In this document: positions 1 through 6,554 of the stretch, in pieces | How the letters are laid out: each line of letters starts with the position of its first letter | Position numbering within the stretch: position 1 is the first letter of the stretch | NCBI GenBank assembly: GCA_026193435.1 | Contig: JAPHUN010000350.1 | Location: 1-8,313, forward strand | Direction of reading: 5' to 3' | DNA: 8,313 nt | Origin: Chlorobium sp. | GTDB lineage: Bacteria; Bacteroidota; Chlorobiia; Chlorobiales; Chlorobiaceae | Position numbers and translations under genes: made by a program | The notes under the pieces: generated by a model | The model's database searches: none | Told to the model about the DNA's origin: nothing | Seen by the model: the letters and a program-made list of their open reading frames with translations, nothing else

Positions 1-2
1 CC

Positions 3-149
3 AGAAAATCTACAGTATGGAGAAACACAGACAACGAACGGAAACAAAAACGCTGGGCAGAAAACAGAATCAGCCGCAAGGATGTCAGAAACGACAAGAA
101 AGAAAACAGATCCCGTGAAAAAAGATGGGGAAGAGATGGCGGCAGATAG
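3..149 (+). CDS. possible 3' end of an upstream gene (partial, very basic tail)
   Basis: The frame beginning at base 3 stays open to a TAG at 147-149, four bases before a strong terminator stem. That is where the stop of a terminated gene would be expected. The 48 residues are extremely rich in Lys, Arg, Asn, Asp and Glu (for example WAENRISRKDVRNDKKENR) and show no recognisable domain. The frame starting at base 1 is also open, to 202-204, but its stop lies beyond the terminator hairpin, so it is less likely. The upstream part is outside the window, so no function can be given. The main evidence is stop-codon placement, and the region could be non-coding. Confidence 0.25.
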   Translation, partial: RKSTVWRNTDNERKQKRWAENRISRKDVRNDKKENRSREKRWGRDGGR

Positions 150-152
150 ATC

Positions 153-190
153 AAAGGCCACGGCGAAAACCGTGGCCTTTGTTATTTTCC
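153..190 (+). terminator. Rho-independent terminator
   Basis: A perfect 11-bp stem (AAAGGCCACGG at 153-163 paired with CCGTGGCCTTT at 170-180) encloses a CGAAAA loop. It is followed by the T-rich stretch GTTATTTTCC. The T-rich side is on the + strand, so it ends a rightward transcript entering from the left edge and insulates the oligopeptidase gene from it. Confidence 0.85.
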
Positions 191-194
191 GATT

Positions 195-216
195 AGGAGA
201 ATAGATGGCGCTTTAG
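195..216 (+). other. three-codon mini-ORF with a good ribosome binding site
   Basis: AGGAG at 195-199 is spaced five bases from an ATG at 205, which opens a frame of only Met-Ala-Leu before TAG at 214-216. This is the best Shine-Dalgarno plus start combination in the leader, whereas the oligopeptidase start at 272 has no recognisable one. It may be a leader mini-ORF, the remnant of a decayed gene start, or chance. Confidence 0.2.
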
Positions 217-271
217 GCATATTACACGCTACAGAATCAGACGAATTTGATACTCATATGATACGTTGACC

Positions 272-2494
272 ATGAAAAAAGCAGTACTACTCACCGCTAT
301 ATTCTTTTTTTGTCTTTCATCATTCTCCCGACAAGCACAGAGCGAAACGGTCATACCGATGCAGAATACCGCTGAAGCTCCTGAAAAACCGGTCACGGAA
401 ATCTATTGCGGAAAAAAGATTGTCGATCGCTACCGCTACATGGAAAATCTGAAGGATCCTCTCGTCCTGCAGTGGTTCAAAACACAGGAGGAATCCGCCC
501 GATCAGTCATGGAGAATATTCCCGGAAGAACATCGCTGATTGAAAAGATGCAGGATTTCGACAGCAGAAGATCTTCAAAAGTCTATAATCTTGTCATAAC
601 TGATAACGACCGCTACTTCTATCTGAAACGAACACCCTCCGACGAAACCGGAAAACTCTACTACAGGGAGGGATATTCAGGTGATGAAAGATTGCTCCTT
701 GATCCGTCGCAACTCTCGGAAAAAGGAACAGGCAACTATGTCGTCAGTAACATTTCTCCTGACGATGATGGTTCAAAAGTCGCGATATCCGTTGCCGCAG
801 ATGGCTCGGAGGATGATATCCTGATGATCATGAACGTGAAAACAGGAGAACTCTATCCTGAGAAAATAGATCGTTGCCGGTTCGCTTCACCCTCCTGGCT
901 GCCTGACGGCACTGCGTTCCTCTACAACCGTCTTAACAAAGGCATGCAGGGGGACATCGATATCCAGAAAAACAGCAGGGTCTACCTCCACATGGTCGGA
1001 ACCGATCCGTCCACTGACAGGGAAATCTTCTCCGGAACCACCAATCCCGACATGAACATTCGCCCTGAAGACATTCCATTTGTCCATTACGACAAGGACA
1101 GCGCGCATCTCTTCGCCTTTATACAAAACGTGGACCGTCGCCTTTTTGTCTATTACGCGCCGGTTTCAGAACTGACAGCCGACAGGATATCCTGGAAAAT
1201 ACTCTTCACACCTGAAGATAATATTCACGACTTTTCTGCCACCGAAACAGACCTGTATCTCTATACTCCGGAAAACGCACCGAATTTCAAGGTTCTTAAA
1301 ACCTCTCTTCTGCAACCGGACATCAGCAACGCCGAAACAGTGATCGAAGACCACCCCGATGCTGTTCTTACCTCGTTCATCCTCACCAGCAAGGGCATTT
1401 TTTACACCCAATCGAAAAACGGCGTGGAAGTTGAATTCTTCAGACTACGTTCCGGAAAGAAAAAAGCGAAAAAAATCAAACTCCCTTTCGAGGCAGGAAC
1501 CCTACACCTGTCCGGCAAGGGATTCCGGTTTCCTGAAGCATGGGTAGTGATCTCCGGATGGGGCAGCGACTATAAACGATACCGCTATAACGAAAAATCC
1601 GGTTCGTTTATCTACGAGACACTCTCTTCCCCTGCTGAATACCCGGAATATGAGGACCTCATCGTCGACGAAGTCATGGTACCGTCACATGACGGCGTCA
1701 AGGTACCCCTTTCGCTGATTTACAAAAAAGGTCTGAAAAAAGATGGACAAAATCCCGTGCTTTTTTATGGATACGGCGCATACGGCAAATCGCTGAGACC
1801 GTTCTTCAGTCCCTCGTTTCTTCTCTGGACCCATAAGGGAGGAATTCTTGCTGTCGCACATGTCAGAGGAGGAGGCGAGCTGGGCGATGCATGGCACAAA
1901 GCAGGGATGAAATCGACCAAACCCAACACCTGGAAAGATCTGATCAGCTGCACGGAATATATTATCAAAAACAACTACTCCTCTCCGGACCATATCGCCA
2001 TCAACAGCGCCAGCGCCGGAGGAATACTTGTCGGCAAGGCGATGACCGACCGACCCGACCTTTTCGCGGCGGTCATCCCGCAGGTGGGGGCCATGAACCC
2101 CCTACGAGGAGAGGAAACACCCAACGGCCCTGTTAACACGCCGGAATTCGGGACGGTCAAAGACTCCCTCGAATGCCTCGCGCTGATAGAAATGGACCCC
2201 TATCTGAGCATTACAGACGGCGTCCGTTACCCTGCCGCTCTTGTCACGGCAGGCCTCAATGATCCCAGAGTGATCGCCTGGCAGCCAGCCAAATTCGCAG
2301 CCCGCCTTCAGTCCGCGACGGCGTCACAGAGACCGGTGCTTTTCTACCCGGATTTCCAGTCAGGTCACGGCATAGGCGACACCAAGACAAGGCAGTTCGA
2401 ATCACTTGCCGACGTCCTGAGCTTTGCCTTCTGGCAGACCGGACACAAGGAATTCCAACCGCATACCGATATCCATGAAAAACAAAAAGAGTAA
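272..2494 (+). CDS. prolyl oligopeptidase family (S9A) serine peptidase, exported
   Basis: This 740-residue protein belongs to the prolyl oligopeptidase family, which cleaves short peptides inside a cavity capped by a seven-bladed beta-propeller. The ATG at 272 is preferred over the in-frame TTG at 266 because it opens a typical signal peptide: MKK, a hydrophobic core, then a likely signal peptidase I site near AQS-E. The mature enzyme should therefore be periplasmic. The propeller occupies roughly residues 90-430, and the C-terminal third is an alpha/beta hydrolase. The catalytic triad reads as Ser581 (in INSASAGG), Asp664 (in LNDPRV) and His699 (in SGHG), with spacing close to porcine prolyl oligopeptidase. 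The RGGGELGDAWH block is highly conserved. Two oddities: the residue two before the nucleophile is Ser rather than Gly, and the position aligning with the proline-stacking Trp595 of the porcine enzyme appears to be Asn622. Proline specificity is therefore not assured. The family call is secure; the substrate is unknown. Confidence 0.93.
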   Translation: MKKAVLLTAIFFFCLSSFSRQAQSETVIPMQNTAEAPEKPVTEIYCGKKIVDRYRYMENLKDPLVLQWFKTQEESARSVMENIPGRTSLIEKMQDFDSRRSSKVYNLVITDNDRYFYLKRTPSDETGKLYYREGYSGDERLLLDPSQLSEKGTGNYVVSNISPDDDGSKVAISVAADGSEDDILMIMNVKTGELYPEKIDRCRFASPSWLPDGTAFLYNRLNKGMQGDIDIQKNSRVYLHMVGTDPSTDREIFSGTTNPDMNIRPEDIPFVHYDKDSAHLFAFIQNVDRRLFVYYAPVSELTADRISWKILFTPEDNIHDFSATETDLYLYTPENAPNFKVLKTSLLQPDISNAETVIEDHPDAVLTSFILTSKGIFYTQSKNGVEVEFFRLRSGKKKAKKIKLPFEAGTLHLSGKGFRFPEAWVVISGWGSDYKRYRYNEKSGSFIYETLSSPAEYPEYEDLIVDEVMVPSHDGVKVPLSLIYKKGLKKDGQNPVLFYGYGAYGKSLRPFFSPSFLLWTHKGGILAVAHVRGGGELGDAWHKAGMKSTKPNTWKDLISCTEYIIKNNYSSPDHIAINSASAGGILVGKAMTDRPDLFAAVIPQVGAMNPLRGEETPNGPVNTPEFGTVKDSLECLALIEMDPYLSITDGVRYPAALVTAGLNDPRVIAWQPAKFAARLQSATASQRPVLFYPDFQSGHGIGDTKTRQFESLADVLSFAFWQTGHKEFQPHTDIHEKQKE

Positions 2495-2520
2495 CCTGTA
2501 AAAAGCGTCAATGCCTGGTC

Positions 2521-2555
2521 CATATGCACGGCATATGCCTTAATCCTTTATTTTT
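2521..2555 (+). terminator. weak hairpin plus T-rich stretch after the oligopeptidase gene
   Basis: CATATGC (2521-2527) pairs with GCATATG (2531-2537) around a three-base loop. A T-rich run, TTTATTTTT, follows about ten bases later. It begins 26 bases after the oligopeptidase stop. The stem is AT-rich and the T-run is displaced, so termination here is only possible. Confidence 0.3.
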
Positions 2556-2602
2556 CATACATTAGGATAATAAAACCGCATCGGAATTCTATCTGAAAGC
2601 GC

Positions 2603-2644
2603 TGCAGGGAAGGGTATACATCTTCATGTATACCCTTCCCTGCA
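2603..2644. repeat. perfect 19-bp inverted repeat with 4-base loop
   Basis: TGCAGGGAAGGGTATACAT (2603-2621) is exactly complementary to 2626-2644 across the loop CTTC. No U-tract follows on the right, and the left flank is mixed sequence, so it is not a standard Rho-independent terminator. It ends 33 bases before the radical SAM start codon, and no promoter is apparent in those 33 bases. It is therefore either a boundary element ending the oligopeptidase transcript or a hairpin in the leader of the radical SAM mRNA. The structure is certain; the role is not. Confidence 0.9.
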
Positions 2645-2677
2645 CGCCGCGTTCCAGCCACGTTAATCCTCGATACA

Positions 2678-4090
2678 ATGGCTTTCTGGTCACAATACAG
2701 CACTCTTTTCCGCTCTGAACGGTTCGGCTGCTTTCTTTACAACGCCATGTCGAACTGCCTGCTCGAACTCGACCAGGCTCATTATGACTACCTCAGGCAA
2801 CTCGAAAACAATCCCGGTCATGCCGAAGAGGGCATCGGGGATGCATTCTTTGAACTCCTGAGAGAAAAGCATGTGCTTGTTGAGGAGGAAGAAAACGAAA
2901 AGCTGCTGATGATCAAGCAGTATCAACGCAACTGCAATTGTTACGGCCAGCAAAACCTTTCTCTCACCATCTGCCCTACCCTGGCATGCAACTTCGACTG
3001 CAGCTACTGCTTCGAGAACAGCCAGCACGACACAACGGTCATGAGCGATGAAACCATCGATAACCTGATGAAATTCATCACGGAACGGGCTGGATCAGGG
3101 AAAGTAAGCCTTATCTGGTATGGGGGAGAGCCCACCCTCGCGTTTGACGCAATAGAGACCGTTACCCGAAGGATATTTGATGATGGACCGGAACTTGAAA
3201 GTGCTCAGCTTGTCAGCAATGGTTTTCTGCTTGACAAGAAAAACCCTGATCTGTTCAATGACCTGAAAATCTCCAACATTCAGATTACTCTCGATGGGCC
3301 ACAGGCAATGCATGACAGAAGAAGAAAACTGCTTAATGGAGGTACAACATATGACAGAATCATCAGAAATATTGATCGGCTGATGGATTCATCATACAAT
3401 GGATCATGCGATATACGGGTTAATATCGATAAAAGGAATATGGACTTCTTTATCCCTCTCAGGGAGCAGATTTCAGACCGGTACCCAAAGAAAAAAATAA
3501 GCGTCCATGCTTCAAAACTTAAAACAACCCAACCATGGGGGCTAAGCGAATCAGAGTGGATCACCTACTGCATCAAACTCTACTATGATCATGGCATCCT
3601 GACCAAATCCATGTTTTATCCCCACAGTAATGAAACAGGTCTATGCGTAGCACATTTTAATAACATGTACGTCATCGGCCCGTCTGGTGAATTGTATAAA
3701 TGCTGGGAAGATGTAGGAATACCGGAAATGACCATCGGTAATGTCAACAGTAAAAGCCCCATCACAAAACATCATATACAAGCACAGTATACGATTGCAA
3801 CAGATCAATACGCTCATGAAGAGTGTAAGGCCTGTTCGTTTCTTCCGATCTGCTCAGAGATATGTCCTAAAACCTGGCTGGATGCGAGAAAAAACAGCGT
3901 AAACAAGCATGATGCATACTGCACCCATTACAAGACACATCTTTCTGAATGTATGGACGTATTTTATGATATCTATCTGACAGCTGAAACAGGCAAAAAG
4001 CTGCTGAATAAACCTGTCACACCACTTGAAGCATATGGCTACCGCATTATTCAAAGCAGCAGAGACGGCCTTTCGGATCAGGCCCAGTGA
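2678..4090 (+). CDS. radical SAM/SPASM peptide-modifying enzyme (RiPP maturase)
   Basis: This 470-residue protein is predicted to be a cytoplasmic radical S-adenosylmethionine enzyme of the SPASM class, which often modifies ribosomally made peptides by forming thioether or carbon-carbon links or other side-chain changes. The N-terminal ~95 residues (LFRSERFGCFLYN...) resemble the substrate-recognition region found before many SPASM maturases. The cluster motif CX3CX2C is C104-C108-C111 (CNFDCSYCFE), followed by WYGGEPTLAF and ITLDGP, typical of the radical SAM barrel. The SPASM cysteines fit the family pattern: C323, then C342 after a G-X4-C, then C383-X2-C386-X5-C392-X3-C396, and C415. These would hold two auxiliary iron-sulfur clusters. 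The start ATG lacks a clear ribosome binding site but fits the conserved N-terminus. The gene converges on a Nif11 peptide gene, its likely substrate. Hand-counted GC falls from about 53% in the first third to about 40% later. The reaction catalysed cannot be read from the sequence. Confidence 0.93.
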   Translation: MAFWSQYSTLFRSERFGCFLYNAMSNCLLELDQAHYDYLRQLENNPGHAEEGIGDAFFELLREKHVLVEEEENEKLLMIKQYQRNCNCYGQQNLSLTICPTLACNFDCSYCFENSQHDTTVMSDETIDNLMKFITERAGSGKVSLIWYGGEPTLAFDAIETVTRRIFDDGPELESAQLVSNGFLLDKKNPDLFNDLKISNIQITLDGPQAMHDRRRKLLNGGTTYDRIIRNIDRLMDSSYNGSCDIRVNIDKRNMDFFIPLREQISDRYPKKKISVHASKLKTTQPWGLSESEWITYCIKLYYDHGILTKSMFYPHSNETGLCVAHFNNMYVIGPSGELYKCWEDVGIPEMTIGNVNSKSPITKHHIQAQYTIATDQYAHEECKACSFLPICSEICPKTWLDARKNSVNKHDAYCTHYKTHLSECMDVFYDIYLTAETGKKLLNKPVTPLEAYGYRIIQSSRDGLSDQAQ

Positions 4091-4120
4091 AAGCGTCACG
4101 ACAAAAAAAACGATCATAAC

Positions 4121-4167
4121 CTGTCGACGACAGTTTATGGTCGACCAGTCACGTCAAAAGGTGACGT
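4121..4167. other. hairpins between the convergent radical SAM and Nif11 genes
   Basis: The 91-bp gap between the two stop codons holds two small hairpins. One pairs CTGTCGAC (4121-4128) with GTCGACCAG (4140-4148), with one bulged base. Read leftward, a run of eight Ts (complement of 4103-4110) follows ten bases beyond it. The other pairs ACGTCA (4151-4156) with TGACGT (4162-4167). Both lie where terminators for converging transcripts would be expected, but neither has a canonical adjacent U-tract. Confidence 0.35.
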
Positions 4168-4181
4168 AAAAAGAGAAAAAA

Positions 4182-4412
4182 CTATTCTTTCACCGTAGGA
4201 CACCATGATGTCACAACCTTATCACACTTAAGATCGGCAATATCCAGATCGAGGGCCGTTAATTGATCAATCTCCTCAAGTGTGCACTGAAAACCCGCTC
4301 TGTTCAGATGTTCGATACGCTTGCCGACATCAGCGACAGACATTATCTGCTGACGAAAGTTGCTGTCAGATTTGATTTTGTTGATTGCCGCTTTTGCCTG
4401 GTCGAGTGACAT
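4182..4412 (-). CDS. Nif11-type RiPP precursor peptide
   Basis: This 76-residue peptide begins with a recognisable Nif11-family leader: a helix with INKIKSDSNFRQQI (residues 10-23), then IEHLNRAGFQCTLEEID (33-49). Nif11 leaders guide modifying enzymes to a C-terminal core in ribosomally made natural products. The tail after the leader is short (KCDKVVTSWCPTVKE) and contains Cys63, Trp70, Cys71 and Pro72; a further Cys43 lies inside the leader. The usual Gly-Gly cleavage site at the leader end is absent. ATG at 4412 is chosen because GGGGG lies five bases before it; an in-frame ATG at 4424 would add MGAA, and a stop lies just upstream of that. The gene converges on the radical SAM/SPASM gene, the probable modifying enzyme. 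No exporter or C39-type protease is nearby. The leader assignment is fairly firm; the existence and nature of the modified product are inferred. Confidence 0.85.
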   Translation of the reverse strand: MSLDQAKAAINKIKSDSNFRQQIMSVADVGKRIEHLNRAGFQCTLEEIDQLTALDLDIADLKCDKVVTSWCPTVKE

Positions 4413-4461
4413 AGCTGCCCCCATGAAGTTTGAGGTTTAAGAAAAACATAACAGGTATATG

Positions 4462-4535
4462 TATCTCCTAAGTTGAGCGATTGTTATAAAGTTGACAGCT
4501 TAAAGCATTTGTTGAAACGATCAACTTAGGTATCT
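4462..4535. mobile_element. 64-bp MITE-like element with terminal inverted repeats and 5-bp target duplication
   Basis: CCTAAGTTGA at 4467-4476 is exactly inverted at 4521-4530 (TCAACTTAGG). The match extends inward with one mismatch to 12 of 13 bases (CCTAAGTTGAGCG against CGATCAACTTAGG). The identical pentamer TATCT abuts both outer ends (4462-4466 and 4531-4535), as a target-site duplication would. The element contains no gene and is unusually short for a MITE. It lies between the Uup-type gene and the Nif11 gene, in the probable leader or promoter region of the latter. A near-copy of its right end occurs at 7066-7084. Confidence 0.6.
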
Positions 4536-4582
4536 GTTTATAATGTAGTGATTTCCAGAAGAAATACACAAATTTTCACCTG

Positions 4583-6469
4583 TCATTCCAGCTCGGCCAG
4601 TTCCTCCCATCTGGCCATGTCCCTGTCCATCTGATGCTGCAACGTTTGCAGTTCCTGGCTCAGTTCACTGACCCGGTCAAAATCCGATCCCGCGTCATGT
4701 AATCGGCTGGAAATTTCCGCCTGACGCTCTTCGGCTTCGGCGATCTTTTTTTCGAGAGCATCCATTTCACGCCTTTCTTTCTGGCTGAGCTTGCGCGGGC
4801 CGGAACCTGAGGGCTTATCCTTCGATTGCTTCGCAGGCTTTCTCGTCGCCGGTTTTTCTTTCACTGCCTCCCTTTCAGCTTTCATCTCAAGATAGACGCT
4901 GTAGTTTCCCGGATACTCCCTGATCTTTCCGTTCTCCTCAAAGGCAAAAATGTGTTCAGACACCCTGTCGAGAAAGTAGCGGTCGTGGCTGACCGCGATC
5001 ACGCATCCCGGCCATGAATCGAGAAAATCCTCGAGTACCTGAAGAGTCGGAATATCAAGATCGTTTGTCGGCTCATCGAGAAGCAGCACATTAGGCGAAT
5101 CAATCAGCTGTTTGAGCAGGTAGAGCCTGCGCCTCTCTCCTCCGGAGAGATTGCCGATACGATTGTACTGAACAGCGGGTTCAAAAAGGAACCGCTCCAG
5201 CATTTTCGAGGCAGAAAGCTGGCTTCCGTCCTTCAGTTTTATCTGTTCCGCCTCCTCCTTGATATAATCGATCACCCGCATGGCATCGTCGAGGCCGCTG
5301 CTCATCTGGTCATAGTAACCGATTTTGACTGTCTTGCCGATTTCGATATGCCCGCTGTCCGGCTCCACCTTTCCGGTTATCAGGTCGAGCAGCGTTGTTT
5401 TCCCGCAACCGTTGGGCCCGATAATGCCTATCCTGTCCCCCTTCTGTAAAAGATATTCAAAGGAAGAGATCAGCCTCTGATCGCCCCATGACTTCGACAC
5501 CTTGTGCATCTCGATGATCTTGTTTCCGAGACGATCGCTCCCGAACCCTGTCTTAATCTCCTGCTTTTCAGCCATCCCCCGTGTTTCCATCAATCCTTCA
5601 GCACGCTGTATGCGCGCCTTCTGCTTGGTTGTGCGGGCTTTGCACCCCGTCCGCAGCCAGGCAAGCTCCTGCCTGACCAGCGCCTGTCGTTTCCGGTCTG
5701 CCCTCGCATCCTGTTCCTCTTTTTCAGCTTTCTGCTGCAGATAGCTTGTGTAACCTCCTGAAAACGTATTTGCCGTCACGCCATCGAGTTCGATCATGCG
5801 ATTGGCCACACGATCGAGAAAATACCGGTCATGGGTCACCAGAAGCACCGCGCCCTGATACCGCTTGAGATAGTTTTCCAGCCACTCGACGCTGTCGGCA
5901 TCGAGATGGTTGGTCGGCTCATCGAGAATCAGGGCTTCGCTCGGCATAACCAGAGCATGAGCCAAAGCCACGCGTTTACGCTGACCACCGGAAAGAGTCC
6001 CCATCTTCGACGTTACGTCATGCAGGCCCAATTTGCCAAGAACCGCCTTGACCGTCGCTTCGAGTTCCCACGCGTTGTTCACATCCAGTTCATGTGATAC
6101 ATCGCTCATTTTTTCAATCAGCCCGGCATCATCACTGCCCTCCTCGAGGGCCTTGCAGACCAGTTCATACTCGTAAACCAGGTTCAGTATTTTGTCTCCT
6201 GATTTCAGAACAGCTTCAAGCACCGTATCTTCGGGATTGTATGGCGAGTCCTGAGGAAGCCAGGCAATACGGCTCTGCCTGGTCACCATAACTTTGCCCG
6301 AATCAGGAGTCTCCATTCCGGAAAGAATCTTCAGCAGCGTGCTTTTCCCGCTACCGTTCACCCCGATAATACCAACCTTGTCCTTTTCATCGATACCGAA
6401 CGAGACATCGTCGAACAGTTTCTTCAACCCGTACTGCTTGCTTATCGCCTCTACTGTCAGGAGAACCAT
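4583..6469 (-). CDS. uup: ABC-F subfamily ATPase, Uup type
   Basis: This 628-residue soluble protein has two ABC ATPase domains and no membrane segment, which defines the ABC-F subfamily; members act on ribosomes or, for Uup, in genome stability. Domain 1 has Walker A GVNGSGKST (36-44), signature LSGGQ (159-163) and Walker B ending in the catalytic Glu184 (ILDEPTNHLD). Domain 2 has GPNGCGKTT (351-359), LSGGE (441-445) and LLLDEPTNDLD with Glu466. A charged linker (~245-300) joins them. A C-terminal extension (~540-628) rich in Lys, Glu and Gln forms a predicted coiled coil, the hallmark of Uup that binds DNA in the E. coli protein. The length fits the family. The gene reads away from the divergent nuclease gene, from which it is separated by 85 bp. 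ATG at 6469 is accepted although no strong ribosome binding site precedes it. Antibiotic-resistance ABC-F proteins normally lack this C-terminal form, so a housekeeping role is more likely. Confidence 0.93.
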   Translation of the reverse strand: MVLLTVEAISKQYGLKKLFDDVSFGIDEKDKVGIIGVNGSGKSTLLKILSGMETPDSGKVMVTRQSRIAWLPQDSPYNPEDTVLEAVLKSGDKILNLVYEYELVCKALEEGSDDAGLIEKMSDVSHELDVNNAWELEATVKAVLGKLGLHDVTSKMGTLSGGQRKRVALAHALVMPSEALILDEPTNHLDADSVEWLENYLKRYQGAVLLVTHDRYFLDRVANRMIELDGVTANTFSGGYTSYLQQKAEKEEQDARADRKRQALVRQELAWLRTGCKARTTKQKARIQRAEGLMETRGMAEKQEIKTGFGSDRLGNKIIEMHKVSKSWGDQRLISSFEYLLQKGDRIGIIGPNGCGKTTLLDLITGKVEPDSGHIEIGKTVKIGYYDQMSSGLDDAMRVIDYIKEEAEQIKLKDGSQLSASKMLERFLFEPAVQYNRIGNLSGGERRRLYLLKQLIDSPNVLLLDEPTNDLDIPTLQVLEDFLDSWPGCVIAVSHDRYFLDRVSEHIFAFEENGKIREYPGNYSVYLEMKAEREAVKEKPATRKPAKQSKDKPSGSGPRKLSQKERREMDALEKKIAEAEERQAEISSRLHDAGSDFDRVSELSQELQTLQHQMDRDMARWEELAELE

Positions 6470-6486
6470 AGTTTTCGTCTAAATTC

Positions 6487-6514
6487 TTGTAAGTTTGAGT
6501 GAATATACCATAAC
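6487..6514. promoter_or_regulatory. candidate overlapping divergent promoters for uup and the nuclease gene
   Basis: Rightward, TTGTAA (6487-6492) and CATAAC (6509-6514) are 16 bases apart, each matching four of six sigma-70 consensus positions; the start codon is at 6555. Leftward, TGGTATATT (complement of 6502-6510) is an extended -10 with no good -35, about 33 bases before the uup ATG at 6469. The two boxes overlap, so the promoters could compete. This rests on hand matching only. Confidence 0.35.
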
Positions 6515-6554
6515 AATCCATTATCCATCATTCTCACAGCGACGATAGCATCGG

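Noticed and set aside
1..204. Open frame starting at base 1 through to TAG at 202-204
   Set aside because: It would run through the strong terminator hairpin at 153-180 and stop after it, which is unlikely for a real gene end.
266..271. TTG start six bases before the oligopeptidase ATG
   Set aside because: The ATG at 272 gives a cleaner signal peptide (MKK...), and nothing in the upstream sequence favours TTG.
2603..2644. The 19-bp palindrome as a standard Rho-independent terminator
   Set aside because: No T-tract follows the stem on the right, and on the left the sequence CGCTTTCAGATAG is not a run of Ts. It was kept as an inverted repeat of unknown role.
4492..4544. TTGACA at 4492-4497 and TATAAT at 4539-4544 as a + strand promoter
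   Set aside because: They are 41 bases apart and neither has a partner at 16-18 bases. A rightward promoter here would only read antisense into uup.
4583..6469. ABC-F protein as an antibiotic-resistance determinant or as the exporter for the Nif11 peptide
   Set aside because: It has no membrane segments, so it cannot export. The Uup-like C-terminal coiled coil points to the housekeeping branch.
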